Assembly: GCF_004341165.1 (NCBI RefSeq)
Contig: NZ_SLZR01000010.1
Coordinates: 1 to 64,000 of the forward strand
Direction of reading: 5' to 3'
DNA: 64,000 bases
Origin: Reinekea marinisedimentorum
GTDB taxonomy: Bacteria; Pseudomonadota; Gammaproteobacteria; Pseudomonadales; Natronospirillaceae
Shown here: positions 1-6,855 of the stretch, one piece after another
Layout of the letters: every line of letters starts with the position of its first letter
Position numbering within the stretch: the first letter of the stretch is position 1
Notes under the pieces: model-generated
Told to the model about the DNA's origin: nothing
The model's database searches: none
Seen by the model: only the letters and a program-made list of their open reading frames with translations
Program-made: the position numbers and the translations under genes

Positions 1-263
1 GCAACAGTTAAAACGAATCAAAGGTCATAGAAGTAACGACACCTAACCGGCCATCATAGTTGTCGCGGACCGGACAAAGTAATTGACGTCTAACACCCTA
101 AAAAGTCGAACAGCCGAACGTGACTGCTTAACCAAACCTGCAGGCCTTGGCTGTAGGTTGCCTCGGCATAGGTGTAATTAGATGCACCCATAGCGGCAAC
201 AAAGATCTGGGCGTTGCGGATCTCACCAGTGGTGGGATCAACAATCGGTAGCGTTGGGCCGTT
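1..263 (-). pseudogene. istA: Decayed fragment of IS21-family transposase IstA (integrase catalytic core)
   Basis: Read on the minus strand from about 263 down to 93, one frame gives [20 protein letters not shown] followed by [18 protein letters not shown] and HVRLFDF. This is the DDE/rve core typical of IS21 IstA. An in-frame TAG at 90-92 and a frame change there break it: the shifted frame continues with a PVRDN stretch resembling the 'PDN' motif after the second catalytic region, and then stops. No istB and no complete IS end are visible. The same bases are also read in another frame as the C-terminus of the 142-aa gene at 128-556, so the fragment has probably joined onto and truncated that gene. 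The IstA assignment is by motif recognition only. How far it extends past the window edge is unknown. Confidence 0.75.
5..14. repeat. Left copy of 10-bp direct repeat flanking the recombinase segment
   Basis: CAGTTAAAAC at 5-14 recurs at 6057-6066 in the same orientation. The two copies bracket the recombinase operon. It may be a duplicated attachment core or target site. It lies at the edge of the istA remnant, so coincidence is possible. Confidence 0.35.
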
Positions 264-556
264 ACAGTGTTGTCATACTCATTCGGCTTTGTGGCGCCTT
301 CTTTCGCTGTCTTACTTAGTTCTGGAAGAACCCCTTTATTGCGTAGTTCTGTCTTTAGGTTTGCCTGCTCTTGTTTTAGGGCTAGGTTTTGAGTCAATGC
401 AGATTTACCGCAGCCGATAACTTTGGCTATTTTACCTCTGCCTAGTTGGCCTCTGAAGATGATTTGCTTGATGTCAGAATCAGGCTGAGTTGCAACCCAA
501 GACCTAAAGGCAGCGAGATTCTGCTGTGTTTTCTGCTGCCCGTTGATATTGCTCAC
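128..556 (-). CDS. Small helix-turn-helix protein of the recombinase operon, C-terminus replaced by IS21 sequence
   Basis: This is the last gene of the minus-strand recombinase operon, starting 5 bases after the upstream stop with a GTG codon preceded by AAGGA. I do not recognise a named family. Residues about 38-55 ([19 protein letters not shown]) look like a DNA-binding helix-turn-helix and resemble the 'KIGCSRPTL' segment of the preceding 165-aa protein; a charged helical stretch follows. From about residue 98 the protein is out-of-frame translation of an istA fragment (basic, proline-rich, unrelated to the N-terminus), so the native gene was probably longer and its 3' end is lost. If still made, the product would be a truncated chimera. 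A role as DNA-binding accessory factor to the recombinases is inferred from position only. Confidence 0.5.
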   Translation of the reverse strand: MSNINGQQKTQQNLAAFRSWVATQPDSDIKQIIFRGQLGRGKIAKVIGCGKSALTQNLALKQEQANLKTELRNKGVLPELSKTAKEGATKPNEYDNTVTAQRYRLLIPPLVRSATPRSLLPLWVHLITPMPRQPTAKACRFG

Positions 557-561
557 AGTTT

Positions 562-1059
562 TTAGTCCTTAACGTTGTCATTTCGGGAAATTGAAAAGAC
601 GGTGCTTCTATTTTTGAAATCAATACCTTCGTCAATACTCTGTGAGCACAAGATGCATTTGCCTGCGGCTATAGAATCGTTTTCTGCGATAGGTCGTATC
701 AGAGCTGACATCTCACTAGAATGCCTATACAGGCGAGTAAAGATGTCTGCGTGGTTCTGCCTTAGTGCATTCAAATCCTCTTCCAGAGCTTTTTTCTCGG
801 CCTCTAGCTTCTCAATTTTCATGTGTAGCTGCTCTAACAGGGGGTGTTCCCGCTTTAAGCGTTTAGCGGCCCCTATCTTCTCGAGTACCGAATCAATAAA
901 TTCCTTCTTACTGTTAAGGGTAGGGCGACTACAGCCGATCTTACGAGCTAATTCTGAGGCATTGTAGACATACTTTTGATCACTATCAGAAAGGTCGATA
1001 AGTGCTTTCTCTATTGCATCAAGTAAGTTTTGCCCTCTGAGTTGTACGACTTTACTCAT
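562..1059 (-). CDS. Small HTH/coiled-coil accessory protein of the multi-recombinase module (TnpC/GmtX-like in position)
   Basis: A 165-aa protein with three visible parts: an N-terminal helix-turn-helix-like segment (about residues 32-50), a strongly charged coiled coil (about 75-101) and a C-terminal CxxC (C135, C138). Its ATG overlaps the stop of the 715-aa recombinase (ATGAGTAA), implying translational coupling. Position and build recall small helical partners of multi-recombinase elements, such as TnpC of Tn554 or the third member of 'gamma-mobile-trio' modules. Sequence family membership cannot be shown here. A role in helping or orienting recombination is inference. Base composition is AT-rich like the rest of the segment. 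Confidence 0.6.
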   Translation of the reverse strand: MSKVVQLRGQNLLDAIEKALIDLSDSDQKYVYNASELARKIGCSRPTLNSKKEFIDSVLEKIGAAKRLKREHPLLEQLHMKIEKLEAEKKALEEDLNALRQNHADIFTRLYRHSSEMSALIRPIAENDSIAAGKCILCSQSIDEGIDFKNRSTVFSISRNDNVKD

Positions 1060-3199
1060 GATTTAAAACCCCTGTAGACTCAATATTCTGTTTAATGCTC
1101 TGGTAGTGGCTGTGCTGTGGGGAAGTTTCTGGAATGTACAGCAGAGCACTTGCAGCCTCTTTATGCAGTTGGACAACTTCTTTCTTCGTTTCGGGATCAT
1201 TAAGGTCAAGGCACAGTGACTTGCAGACTCCTTCAGGACTGTTAAAGCAGGCATTATGGTTTTGGCAGCTTTCCATTCCCCAGTTAAGAGAACAGCCGCC
1301 ATGAGGCATTAAGTTCATTTGTAATGTGCAAGCCTCTAGGTATTCTTCAGCCTGCTTGCGAGAGTAGGTGGCGATATTGCTATAAGTATCAGCTACATGA
1401 CCAATAGCATTACCTTCTTTGATAGAGTTTTTCAGGCTTTTTAGTCTTGTTGTTGATAGAGTTTGATCGTAAACATGGTTTTGAGCCTCAGATCGATTAA
1501 ACAACAGCGCAACTTGTTCGCTAGGCATTCCCCCTTCAAGGTAATAGGTAGTTAACCAATGACGAATGTCGTGGCTGGTAAACTTTGCAATTGCCTCTGT
1601 TTTTGGATCGATAATGTTCAGCCGGCTGAATACACTATCTTCTTCTTTTCCAGTGCCAAGAGAGCGAAGTTCTCCACATAGCCAACGTGATATTCCTCCA
1701 TCACTCACAAAATAATATTCGTTGTGCTTAGTTCGCCGTTTGCTGGTTAGCGAGTACTTAGGGATGACCAAAAGAGCCTCTTCAGGCCAAAGTACTGCAT
1801 TTTCTTCATCATCCTTAATGATCGGCCTTTCTTTTCGTTGAAATTGTTTTTCTAACTTTGAATTAGATTCCGGTAATGGATAGGTTTTTCCTTTGAGTTG
1901 ATAGTTGTCCCTTGCATCTTCAATTAGCTTGATAGCAATCTCATGACATTCCTTGTTCGTGAATTTAGAAATATTTGTATGTTCAAACAGTCTTGCCATA
2001 GAGATAACACGACTATCCGTATCCCAATCAGTTCTTTCGCCCTTACAACGACCTTGTGCCTTTCTGGGCAATAGTCCTTGTCCAGCTCTTAACTGGCAGT
2101 CAAGCAGGTAATCCACCGTATGTCTTGAGACTTTAAGTAGTCTAGAGGCGGCTGATTTTGAGCCTAACTCGCCAATAAGGGAAATAATATCAATGTAACG
2201 TCGTTCTGACTGGAACCATGCTCTTCCTTGAATGAGCAGATGATGATCAAGATTGCTCGTCCATTGATGGCAGAACTCAATGACAAAGTATCGGGTAGCG
2301 TCAGGGTCTTGCATGATCCGAGTCCAATCTAATCCCGGACTCTTACGTTTTTCTGCTGCTAATGTACGCCCAGAGTCAGTAAGTCGGAGAATTCGCTCAT
2401 AGGCATCTTTAACTGTTTCATGCCAGTCATTCGGAATCCAGCGAACATCTAACTTTGGTTTTTTCTCTGGGAAGAACCGAATTCCAAGTCTGTCTCCTTC
2501 TTCAATAAGGGAATCTTCAGGTAGAGTTGCAAGTTCATTAATTCTGAAACCTGTTCCAATCAATAACGTAAACACTGACAAATAAAATTTATCTCTTTCT
2601 ATCAAGTCTTCACGTTGATTGGCGTTAATTAGGTCAACAAGAATATGAGGGTGTATGAGTTTATTCTCTCTATCTTCATCCGTTGCTTTTCTTCCATGAT
2701 AGTAATTGCTATTGAGTTTTTTGGTGTATGTAATACGTAAGCCAAAATTAATAGCCAACCATTTACCAAAAAGCTCTAAATAACCAGCCATACGGTAAGG
2801 AACTGACTTATTATATCTCTGCTGTATCAATTCTTGAGTTTCCTCAAAAACTGCGTTAGTTATTTTATTAAAAGGTCTTGCACCTAGTGCTTCGTCAATT
2901 AGGCAAAGTGGTGGAAGTATTGCAGCTAGCCCATTTCCTTCTTGGTACGATAAAAGCCGTTTTTCGACCAAGTAAGTCTTAATTGCTAGTTTTAACTCTT
3001 GATTCTGTATAAGTGAAAAATCAAGGTTGCGCACTTTTGAATTTCCTGGTCGTTTGAACCAGTCAATAATGTTCCACTGATCATCTGTGAATGAGACTCC
3101 AGGAGGTAAAGCGTCATTTAATCGAGAGGAAATACTGACAAGGGCATTATCAGCTTCATTTTTATGAAGAAAATTAAGTAATACAGCACTAGAACTCAT
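1052..3199 (-). CDS. Large tyrosine recombinase/integrase (715 aa) with Cys-rich tail
   Basis: The catalytic fold is shown by GTGFRINEL (Arg219), SHDIRHW (His543, Arg546, His547) and a late NHVYDQ with the probable nucleophile Tyr577; the usual His/Trp before the Tyr is Asn-Arg here (LLFNRSEAQ). A cysteine-rich tail follows (C636, C645, C651, C659, C663), probably a zinc-binding module. The first 200 residues are a long N-terminal region of unknown fold, probably DNA binding. At 715 aa it is far longer than phage integrases (about 350-400) and closer to TnpB of Tn554-like elements. It starts 3 bases after the stop of the 505-aa recombinase and overlaps the 165-aa gene, so all are probably one operon. 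The target site is unknown. Confidence 0.85.
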   Translation of the reverse strand: MSSSAVLLNFLHKNEADNALVSISSRLNDALPPGVSFTDDQWNIIDWFKRPGNSKVRNLDFSLIQNQELKLAIKTYLVEKRLLSYQEGNGLAAILPPLCLIDEALGARPFNKITNAVFEETQELIQQRYNKSVPYRMAGYLELFGKWLAINFGLRITYTKKLNSNYYHGRKATDEDRENKLIHPHILVDLINANQREDLIERDKFYLSVFTLLIGTGFRINELATLPEDSLIEEGDRLGIRFFPEKKPKLDVRWIPNDWHETVKDAYERILRLTDSGRTLAAEKRKSPGLDWTRIMQDPDATRYFVIEFCHQWTSNLDHHLLIQGRAWFQSERRYIDIISLIGELGSKSAASRLLKVSRHTVDYLLDCQLRAGQGLLPRKAQGRCKGERTDWDTDSRVISMARLFEHTNISKFTNKECHEIAIKLIEDARDNYQLKGKTYPLPESNSKLEKQFQRKERPIIKDDEENAVLWPEEALLVIPKYSLTSKRRTKHNEYYFVSDGGISRWLCGELRSLGTGKEEDSVFSRLNIIDPKTEAIAKFTSHDIRHWLTTYYLEGGMPSEQVALLFNRSEAQNHVYDQTLSTTRLKSLKNSIKEGNAIGHVADTYSNIATYSRKQAEEYLEACTLQMNLMPHGGCSLNWGMESCQNHNACFNSPEGVCKSLCLDLNDPETKKEVVQLHKEAASALLYIPETSPQHSHYQSIKQNIESTGVLNHE

Positions 3200-3202
3200 T
3201 CT

Positions 3203-4720
3203 CTACACCTGCTTTGTATTGGATTCAATATTGGCTATTACAGTCAGGATGTTGTCCTTCACTGCTTCAAATTCCTTGATGGTTGTTGCTGTCTTTTCAT
3301 CAACAGCTGTTTTATTCCAACGGTCTATCTCGGTTTCGATATAGTTTAGGGCTTTTCGATGATCTGCTTCTCTCCATGCTAGGAAACTCGGACAGCCGTT
3401 GTAGCAGCCGATAAATGGATGCTTATGACAATTGCCCTCTTTGACAGTATTGCGCCCACAGGACCCTACAAAGAGCGGAATGGGCTGATCTTTGCTGACA
3501 GTAGGAATCAATACTGGTTGATCACTGAGTTCATCAACAATCTTCCCATTGAAATACACTTGGTTTAGCTCTTTGAAGAAACTTCCCATGTTTCTATCCG
3601 CAGTATTAATCTGTGGGCAGAGTTCAGACCCAATGGCATCGATATATGATTGGCAGGAACAAGGGTCATCATGTTCTAAGATTTCAGCAATAATATCCCT
3701 AGAGACACCGGAGTAGGCCATTCGAGTTGCCCCAGTGTGGCGAATACGTGTGGGAGTTACGTGAATCGGTTGCTTAGTTCTAGGGCTGATAATTTTATTG
3801 CAGTATGTAGTTAGCATACTTTTTGCTATTGCTTGAGGGATAACCCCTGTTTTTTTGAGATCCGAACACTTAATCACCAGAAATCTATCATGCTCTTCTT
3901 GAAGTGCCTTTACGGTAGGTTTTTCTGAGTATTCAACCATTGCCTCATAAAGTTTTTCAGGGATAGGCCAAAGGCGCAGAGGGTCACCAGTTTGCGCTTT
4001 GACTGGTTTAATTTGGACAAAGTGCTGCTTGATGCCATCATTTTCAATACATTTAAGACAGTCCCTTCTTAATTCTCGGATTTGCTTTCCTCGTTTTAAG
4101 GTTGCGAACAGCAACCAACCAAACAAACTAACACCGAAGGTTTTGTTATCTTTACGGGGGGCTTTTTCGAGATGGTTTCTGATAAGGTTCTCTTCTTCAG
4201 GGGTTAGAGCACCTTTTGTTGGATGCCAATTGAGTACATCTTTGAGGGACCGGACATTTTTTCTTGCTTTTGTTTGTTTCAATTTCAGATATATTGAATT
4301 TTTGGCATCCAACATGCCTGCCTTAGCCATTTGGCCATACATTTCACGAAAAAAAATTCTGTTAGATGGAGTTTTAAGTGATTCCCATATATGCAGCACA
4401 CGGTTTGTATCTGAAGCATCAAAAGCTATGTGATCACTTTTTATGTTCGACGCAATATCTTCAAGCATTAACCGGTATTTATCGACGTAATGTGAACTAA
4501 CAGACTTTAATTTTTGCTTTAGTACTGCCTTAGCTGCATCCTTAAGAATTATAGGAAGGTCAATTTCAGCCCAATTAATATATCCGCCAAACTCCCAGTA
4601 ATCACTGGATACATCGATAAAAACTGGAGAACCTGGATCAAATTCACTCTTAATGAACAGATTTCCCCGTTCATTAGTCCAATGATCATATTCAGGGATG
4701 TAAGTTAATGGCTTATTCAT
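3203..4720 (-). CDS. Second tyrosine recombinase (505 aa), with C-terminal Cys motif
   Basis: Tyrosine recombinase signatures near the C-terminal half are TPTRIRHTGATRM (Arg327, His328) and LEHDDPCSCQSYI (His350, Tyr359), equivalent to the 'TPHDLRHT...LGH...Y' boxes. The first His of the usual HxxR box is Thr here. The box I arginine is probably in the RGKQIRELRRD segment (about 210-220). After the catalytic part there is a four-cysteine region (C421, C431, C439, C443), a likely zinc ribbon. The start overlaps the stop of the upstream 424-aa recombinase by 8 bases (ATGAATAA). Substitution of the conserved His may mean altered chemistry or a non-cleaving partner, but family alignment would be needed to say. 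Confidence 0.8.
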   Translation of the reverse strand: MNKPLTYIPEYDHWTNERGNLFIKSEFDPGSPVFIDVSSDYWEFGGYINWAEIDLPIILKDAAKAVLKQKLKSVSSHYVDKYRLMLEDIASNIKSDHIAFDASDTNRVLHIWESLKTPSNRIFFREMYGQMAKAGMLDAKNSIYLKLKQTKARKNVRSLKDVLNWHPTKGALTPEEENLIRNHLEKAPRKDNKTFGVSLFGWLLFATLKRGKQIRELRRDCLKCIENDGIKQHFVQIKPVKAQTGDPLRLWPIPEKLYEAMVEYSEKPTVKALQEEHDRFLVIKCSDLKKTGVIPQAIAKSMLTTYCNKIISPRTKQPIHVTPTRIRHTGATRMAYSGVSRDIIAEILEHDDPCSCQSYIDAIGSELCPQINTADRNMGSFFKELNQVYFNGKIVDELSDQPVLIPTVSKDQPIPLFVGSCGRNTVKEGNCHKHPFIGCYNGCPSFLAWREADHRKALNYIETEIDRWNKTAVDEKTATTIKEFEAVKDNILTVIANIESNTKQV

Positions 4721-5987
4721 GATTTAAAGCACCCCAGTTTTGCCTGCTTCCATAGATAGAAAGTGCTGTTTCTGCTCTATTTCTTCTAGCTCTATTAACG
4801 TAGATCTGAAGGCTGTCTGAACTTTGCCATCCGCCCCAATAGACTAAATCTTCTAATCGGGCATCATGTTGGGTAGGGTCTTTGTCCTTTATCTCAAGCA
4901 GACCAGAATATGCTCTATTGAAAAAAGCATGTCGAGCCAAGTGCCATCGAAAACTAGTTCCAGTATTTACTCTTATATCATCTGCAATATCCTGTGCTGC
5001 TGCTACTGATAATGGATCGCCCCTGTCATGTTGATGACTCAGCAATAGAAAAGCTGGTTTATCCATGATCCATTCAAAGACTTTTCTTCCGTGTTTAAGC
5101 ACCTTTCTTTTTCGGTACTTCGTTGTATATTCATTGATCAAATGAGGAATAGGGGAGTTGCTTAGAACGAACCCCAATTCTCTCGATAGAGTTTTCGGTC
5201 TAGGTGCATACTGCCCTCTAGGATCAATATAATCTGAACCTCGATCTTCTATCCTCACAATTTTTATTGAATTGGATTGCCTAGTAGGAAGGTCTTCTAG
5301 CCTAAGCGCTAGGATTTCTCCTTCTCGTAGGCCAAACTCAATTGCGAAACGCCAAAACAAATAGTCTCTAACTACCTGAGCTTTTGATACCTTTGGGCAG
5401 TTCTTAACTCTCTTGTCTGGTCTCAAGTAATCTTCAATGAGGTATATATCTTCTTCAGAAAGATCGTCTGCTACACGTTTGACCCTTTCTTTTACCTTTT
5501 GATCCGAAAACTGATGGTCTATGTAGTCCAAGTAGCTCTTATGTTTGATGGCTCGCTCAATTCCAGTCTCAACCATTTCGGCGCACTGGGTAGCAAAAAA
5601 CACGAAAAATCCTTTGCAGTAGGTTAAAACTCTGTTGATTACTTGAACAGAAATAGGGCCTTTGTTTCGGGTTCTCTTGCCTCGATTCTTTAACCAAAAA
5701 GAGAAATGGTTTACTTGAGCTGGCTTTAAGAAATCACCTTTTAAGGTAGTTTTATCAATATCTATGTTGAATTTATCTGCCCAGGCATAAAGAAACGTTA
5801 AACAGTACAAATTGTCATACACACTGTTATGGGAATCGGTTTTGTATGAAAGGTGGGCTTCAAGAATGGATAAGGCTAAAGGAATAGATTTATCGCTATC
5901 TCTTTGCACAAGAAATCTAACCTTATCTCCTGATAAAAATCTCTGAATGCGAAAACCTAAAGGTGATGAATCAAGCTGTTCTGCCAT
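4713..5987 (-). CDS. First tyrosine recombinase/integrase (424 aa) of a three-recombinase operon
   Basis: A complete tyrosine recombinase. It has an N-terminal SAM-like arm-binding region (about 35-135), box I Arg221 (FGLREGEIL), box II His349-Arg352 (WHLARH), Trp387 in the GGW position and nucleophile Tyr396 (LQIYVNRA). It is the promoter-proximal gene: transcription runs leftward through the 505-aa, 715-aa, 165-aa and 142-aa genes with overlaps or gaps of a few bases. Its last residues, LNHE, are the same as those of the 715-aa protein because both genes end in the coupled junction AATCATGA(A/G)TAA. It could correspond to TnpA of Tn554-type or GmtY of gamma-mobile-trio-type modules; this is by architecture, not by search. 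Confidence 0.88.
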   Translation of the reverse strand: MAEQLDSSPLGFRIQRFLSGDKVRFLVQRDSDKSIPLALSILEAHLSYKTDSHNSVYDNLYCLTFLYAWADKFNIDIDKTTLKGDFLKPAQVNHFSFWLKNRGKRTRNKGPISVQVINRVLTYCKGFFVFFATQCAEMVETGIERAIKHKSYLDYIDHQFSDQKVKERVKRVADDLSEEDIYLIEDYLRPDKRVKNCPKVSKAQVVRDYLFWRFAIEFGLREGEILALRLEDLPTRQSNSIKIVRIEDRGSDYIDPRGQYAPRPKTLSRELGFVLSNSPIPHLINEYTTKYRKRKVLKHGRKVFEWIMDKPAFLLLSHQHDRGDPLSVAAAQDIADDIRVNTGTSFRWHLARHAFFNRAYSGLLEIKDKDPTQHDARLEDLVYWGGWQSSDSLQIYVNRARRNRAETALSIYGSRQNWGALNHE

Positions 5988-6056
5988 AACTCGCTCTTAT
6001 ATATTTACATAAGTTGTACCACAAAAGATGTATTTGTTCAATAGTTGTTCAGCGAG
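5988..6056 (-). promoter_or_regulatory. Promoter region of recombinase operon with tandem TTGTTCA repeats
   Basis: AT-rich leader of the recombinase operon. Two direct copies of TTGTTCA (6034-6040, 6045-6051) lie exactly 11 bp apart, one helical turn, and overlap a plausible minus-strand -35 (TTGAAC). They could bind an autoregulator or be recombinase arm sites at the end of the element. TATA-rich sequence nearer the ATG could serve as -10. Confidence 0.4.
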
Positions 6057-6066
6057 CAGTTAAAAC
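6057..6066. repeat. Right copy of the CAGTTAAAAC direct repeat
   Basis: Matches 5-14 in sequence and orientation. It abuts the U-tract of the nrdJb terminator (6071-6103), where a site-specific recombinase could insert without harming the host gene. It is a candidate attachment-site half. Confidence 0.35.
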
Positions 6067-6070
6067 AAAA

Positions 6071-6103
6071 AAAAGCCCTAAAACATATAGTTAAAGGGCT
6101 TTT
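6071..6103 (-). terminator. Rho-independent terminator of nrdJab
   Basis: Nine-bp stem AAAAGCCCT (6071-6079) pairing with AGGGCTTTT (6095-6103) around a 15-nt loop. On the minus strand it is followed by a run of eight T residues, so it ends transcription of nrdJa-nrdJb. Confidence 0.85.
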
Positions 6104-6154
6104 GAGTTGCTTGTTGTGAAAAAACTAAGTTTTATCTTTACAGTTTTCTTGCCA

Positions 6155-6844
6155 TTACTGACACTTAGAATCGCCGCAGTTCAAACAAGTTAAACAGCCA
6201 TCCATAACAATGGCCGCCTTGGTATTACATTTCTTGCACAGCTGAGCGTCCGCCGGGAACTCGCTGCTTTCTTCTGAGTTGTCGGCTTTTTTAGCTTCGT
6301 ACTCGGCACGCTTTTCTTCGATCAGTTTCTTCTGGTGTTCATCCAGGCTGTCGTCTTTGATCATTCCGATTGACTTCAGGTGCTTTTCTACCACGTCGCC
6401 AATTTCAGCTACCAGTGACGGCATGAATTTGCCACCGCGTTTGAAGTAGCCACCTTGAGGATCAAACACCGCTCGTAGTTCGTCGACGATAAAGGTGATG
6501 TCGCCGCCTTTGCGGAACACGGCAGAGATCAGCAGCGTTAACGCCACGACCCATTGATAGTGTTCCATGTTTTTCGAGTTGATGAAGATCTCGAACGGTC
6601 GGCGCTGTTCGTGCTCGGTGCCTTCGTTAAGCAGCATGTCATTAATAGTCACATACATGGCGTGCTCAGACATGGGGGTTTTAATTTTATAGGTTGAACC
6701 TATGAGCATGTCCGGGCGCTCCACGGATTCGTGCATCTGTACAATAGAGGCTTTTTCAGCCTCAGCTTTGGCAGCTGCCGCCTTGGCCTTTTTCTCTTCG
6801 GTTAAAACTTCAAAACCGATAATTTTCTTTTCAATTTTTTTCAT
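6155..6844 (-). CDS. nrdJb: Class II (adenosylcobalamin-dependent) ribonucleotide reductase, small C-terminal subunit NrdJb
   Basis: A 229-aa protein corresponding to the C-terminal part of one-piece class II reductases. It matches the separate NrdJb polypeptide known in Pseudomonas, which is needed with NrdJa for activity. Residues about 45-155 form the conserved 'TSCPD-like' region (GSTYKIKTP, INDML, PFEIFINSKN). The C-terminus carries paired cysteines (CKKC, CLTCLNC) that probably serve as the thioredoxin- or glutaredoxin-reducible pair and/or a zinc site. The N-terminal 40 residues are Ala/Lys/Glu-rich. It lies 11 bases downstream of nrdJa in one operon ended by the terminator at 6071-6103. 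Confidence 0.9.
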   Translation of the reverse strand: MKKIEKKIIGFEVLTEEKKAKAAAAKAEAEKASIVQMHESVERPDMLIGSTYKIKTPMSEHAMYVTINDMLLNEGTEHEQRRPFEIFINSKNMEHYQWVVALTLLISAVFRKGGDITFIVDELRAVFDPQGGYFKRGGKFMPSLVAEIGDVVEKHLKSIGMIKDDSLDEHQKKLIEEKRAEYEAKKADNSEESSEFPADAQLCKKCNTKAAIVMDGCLTCLNCGDSKCQ

Positions 6845-6855
6845 CTGAGTATTCC

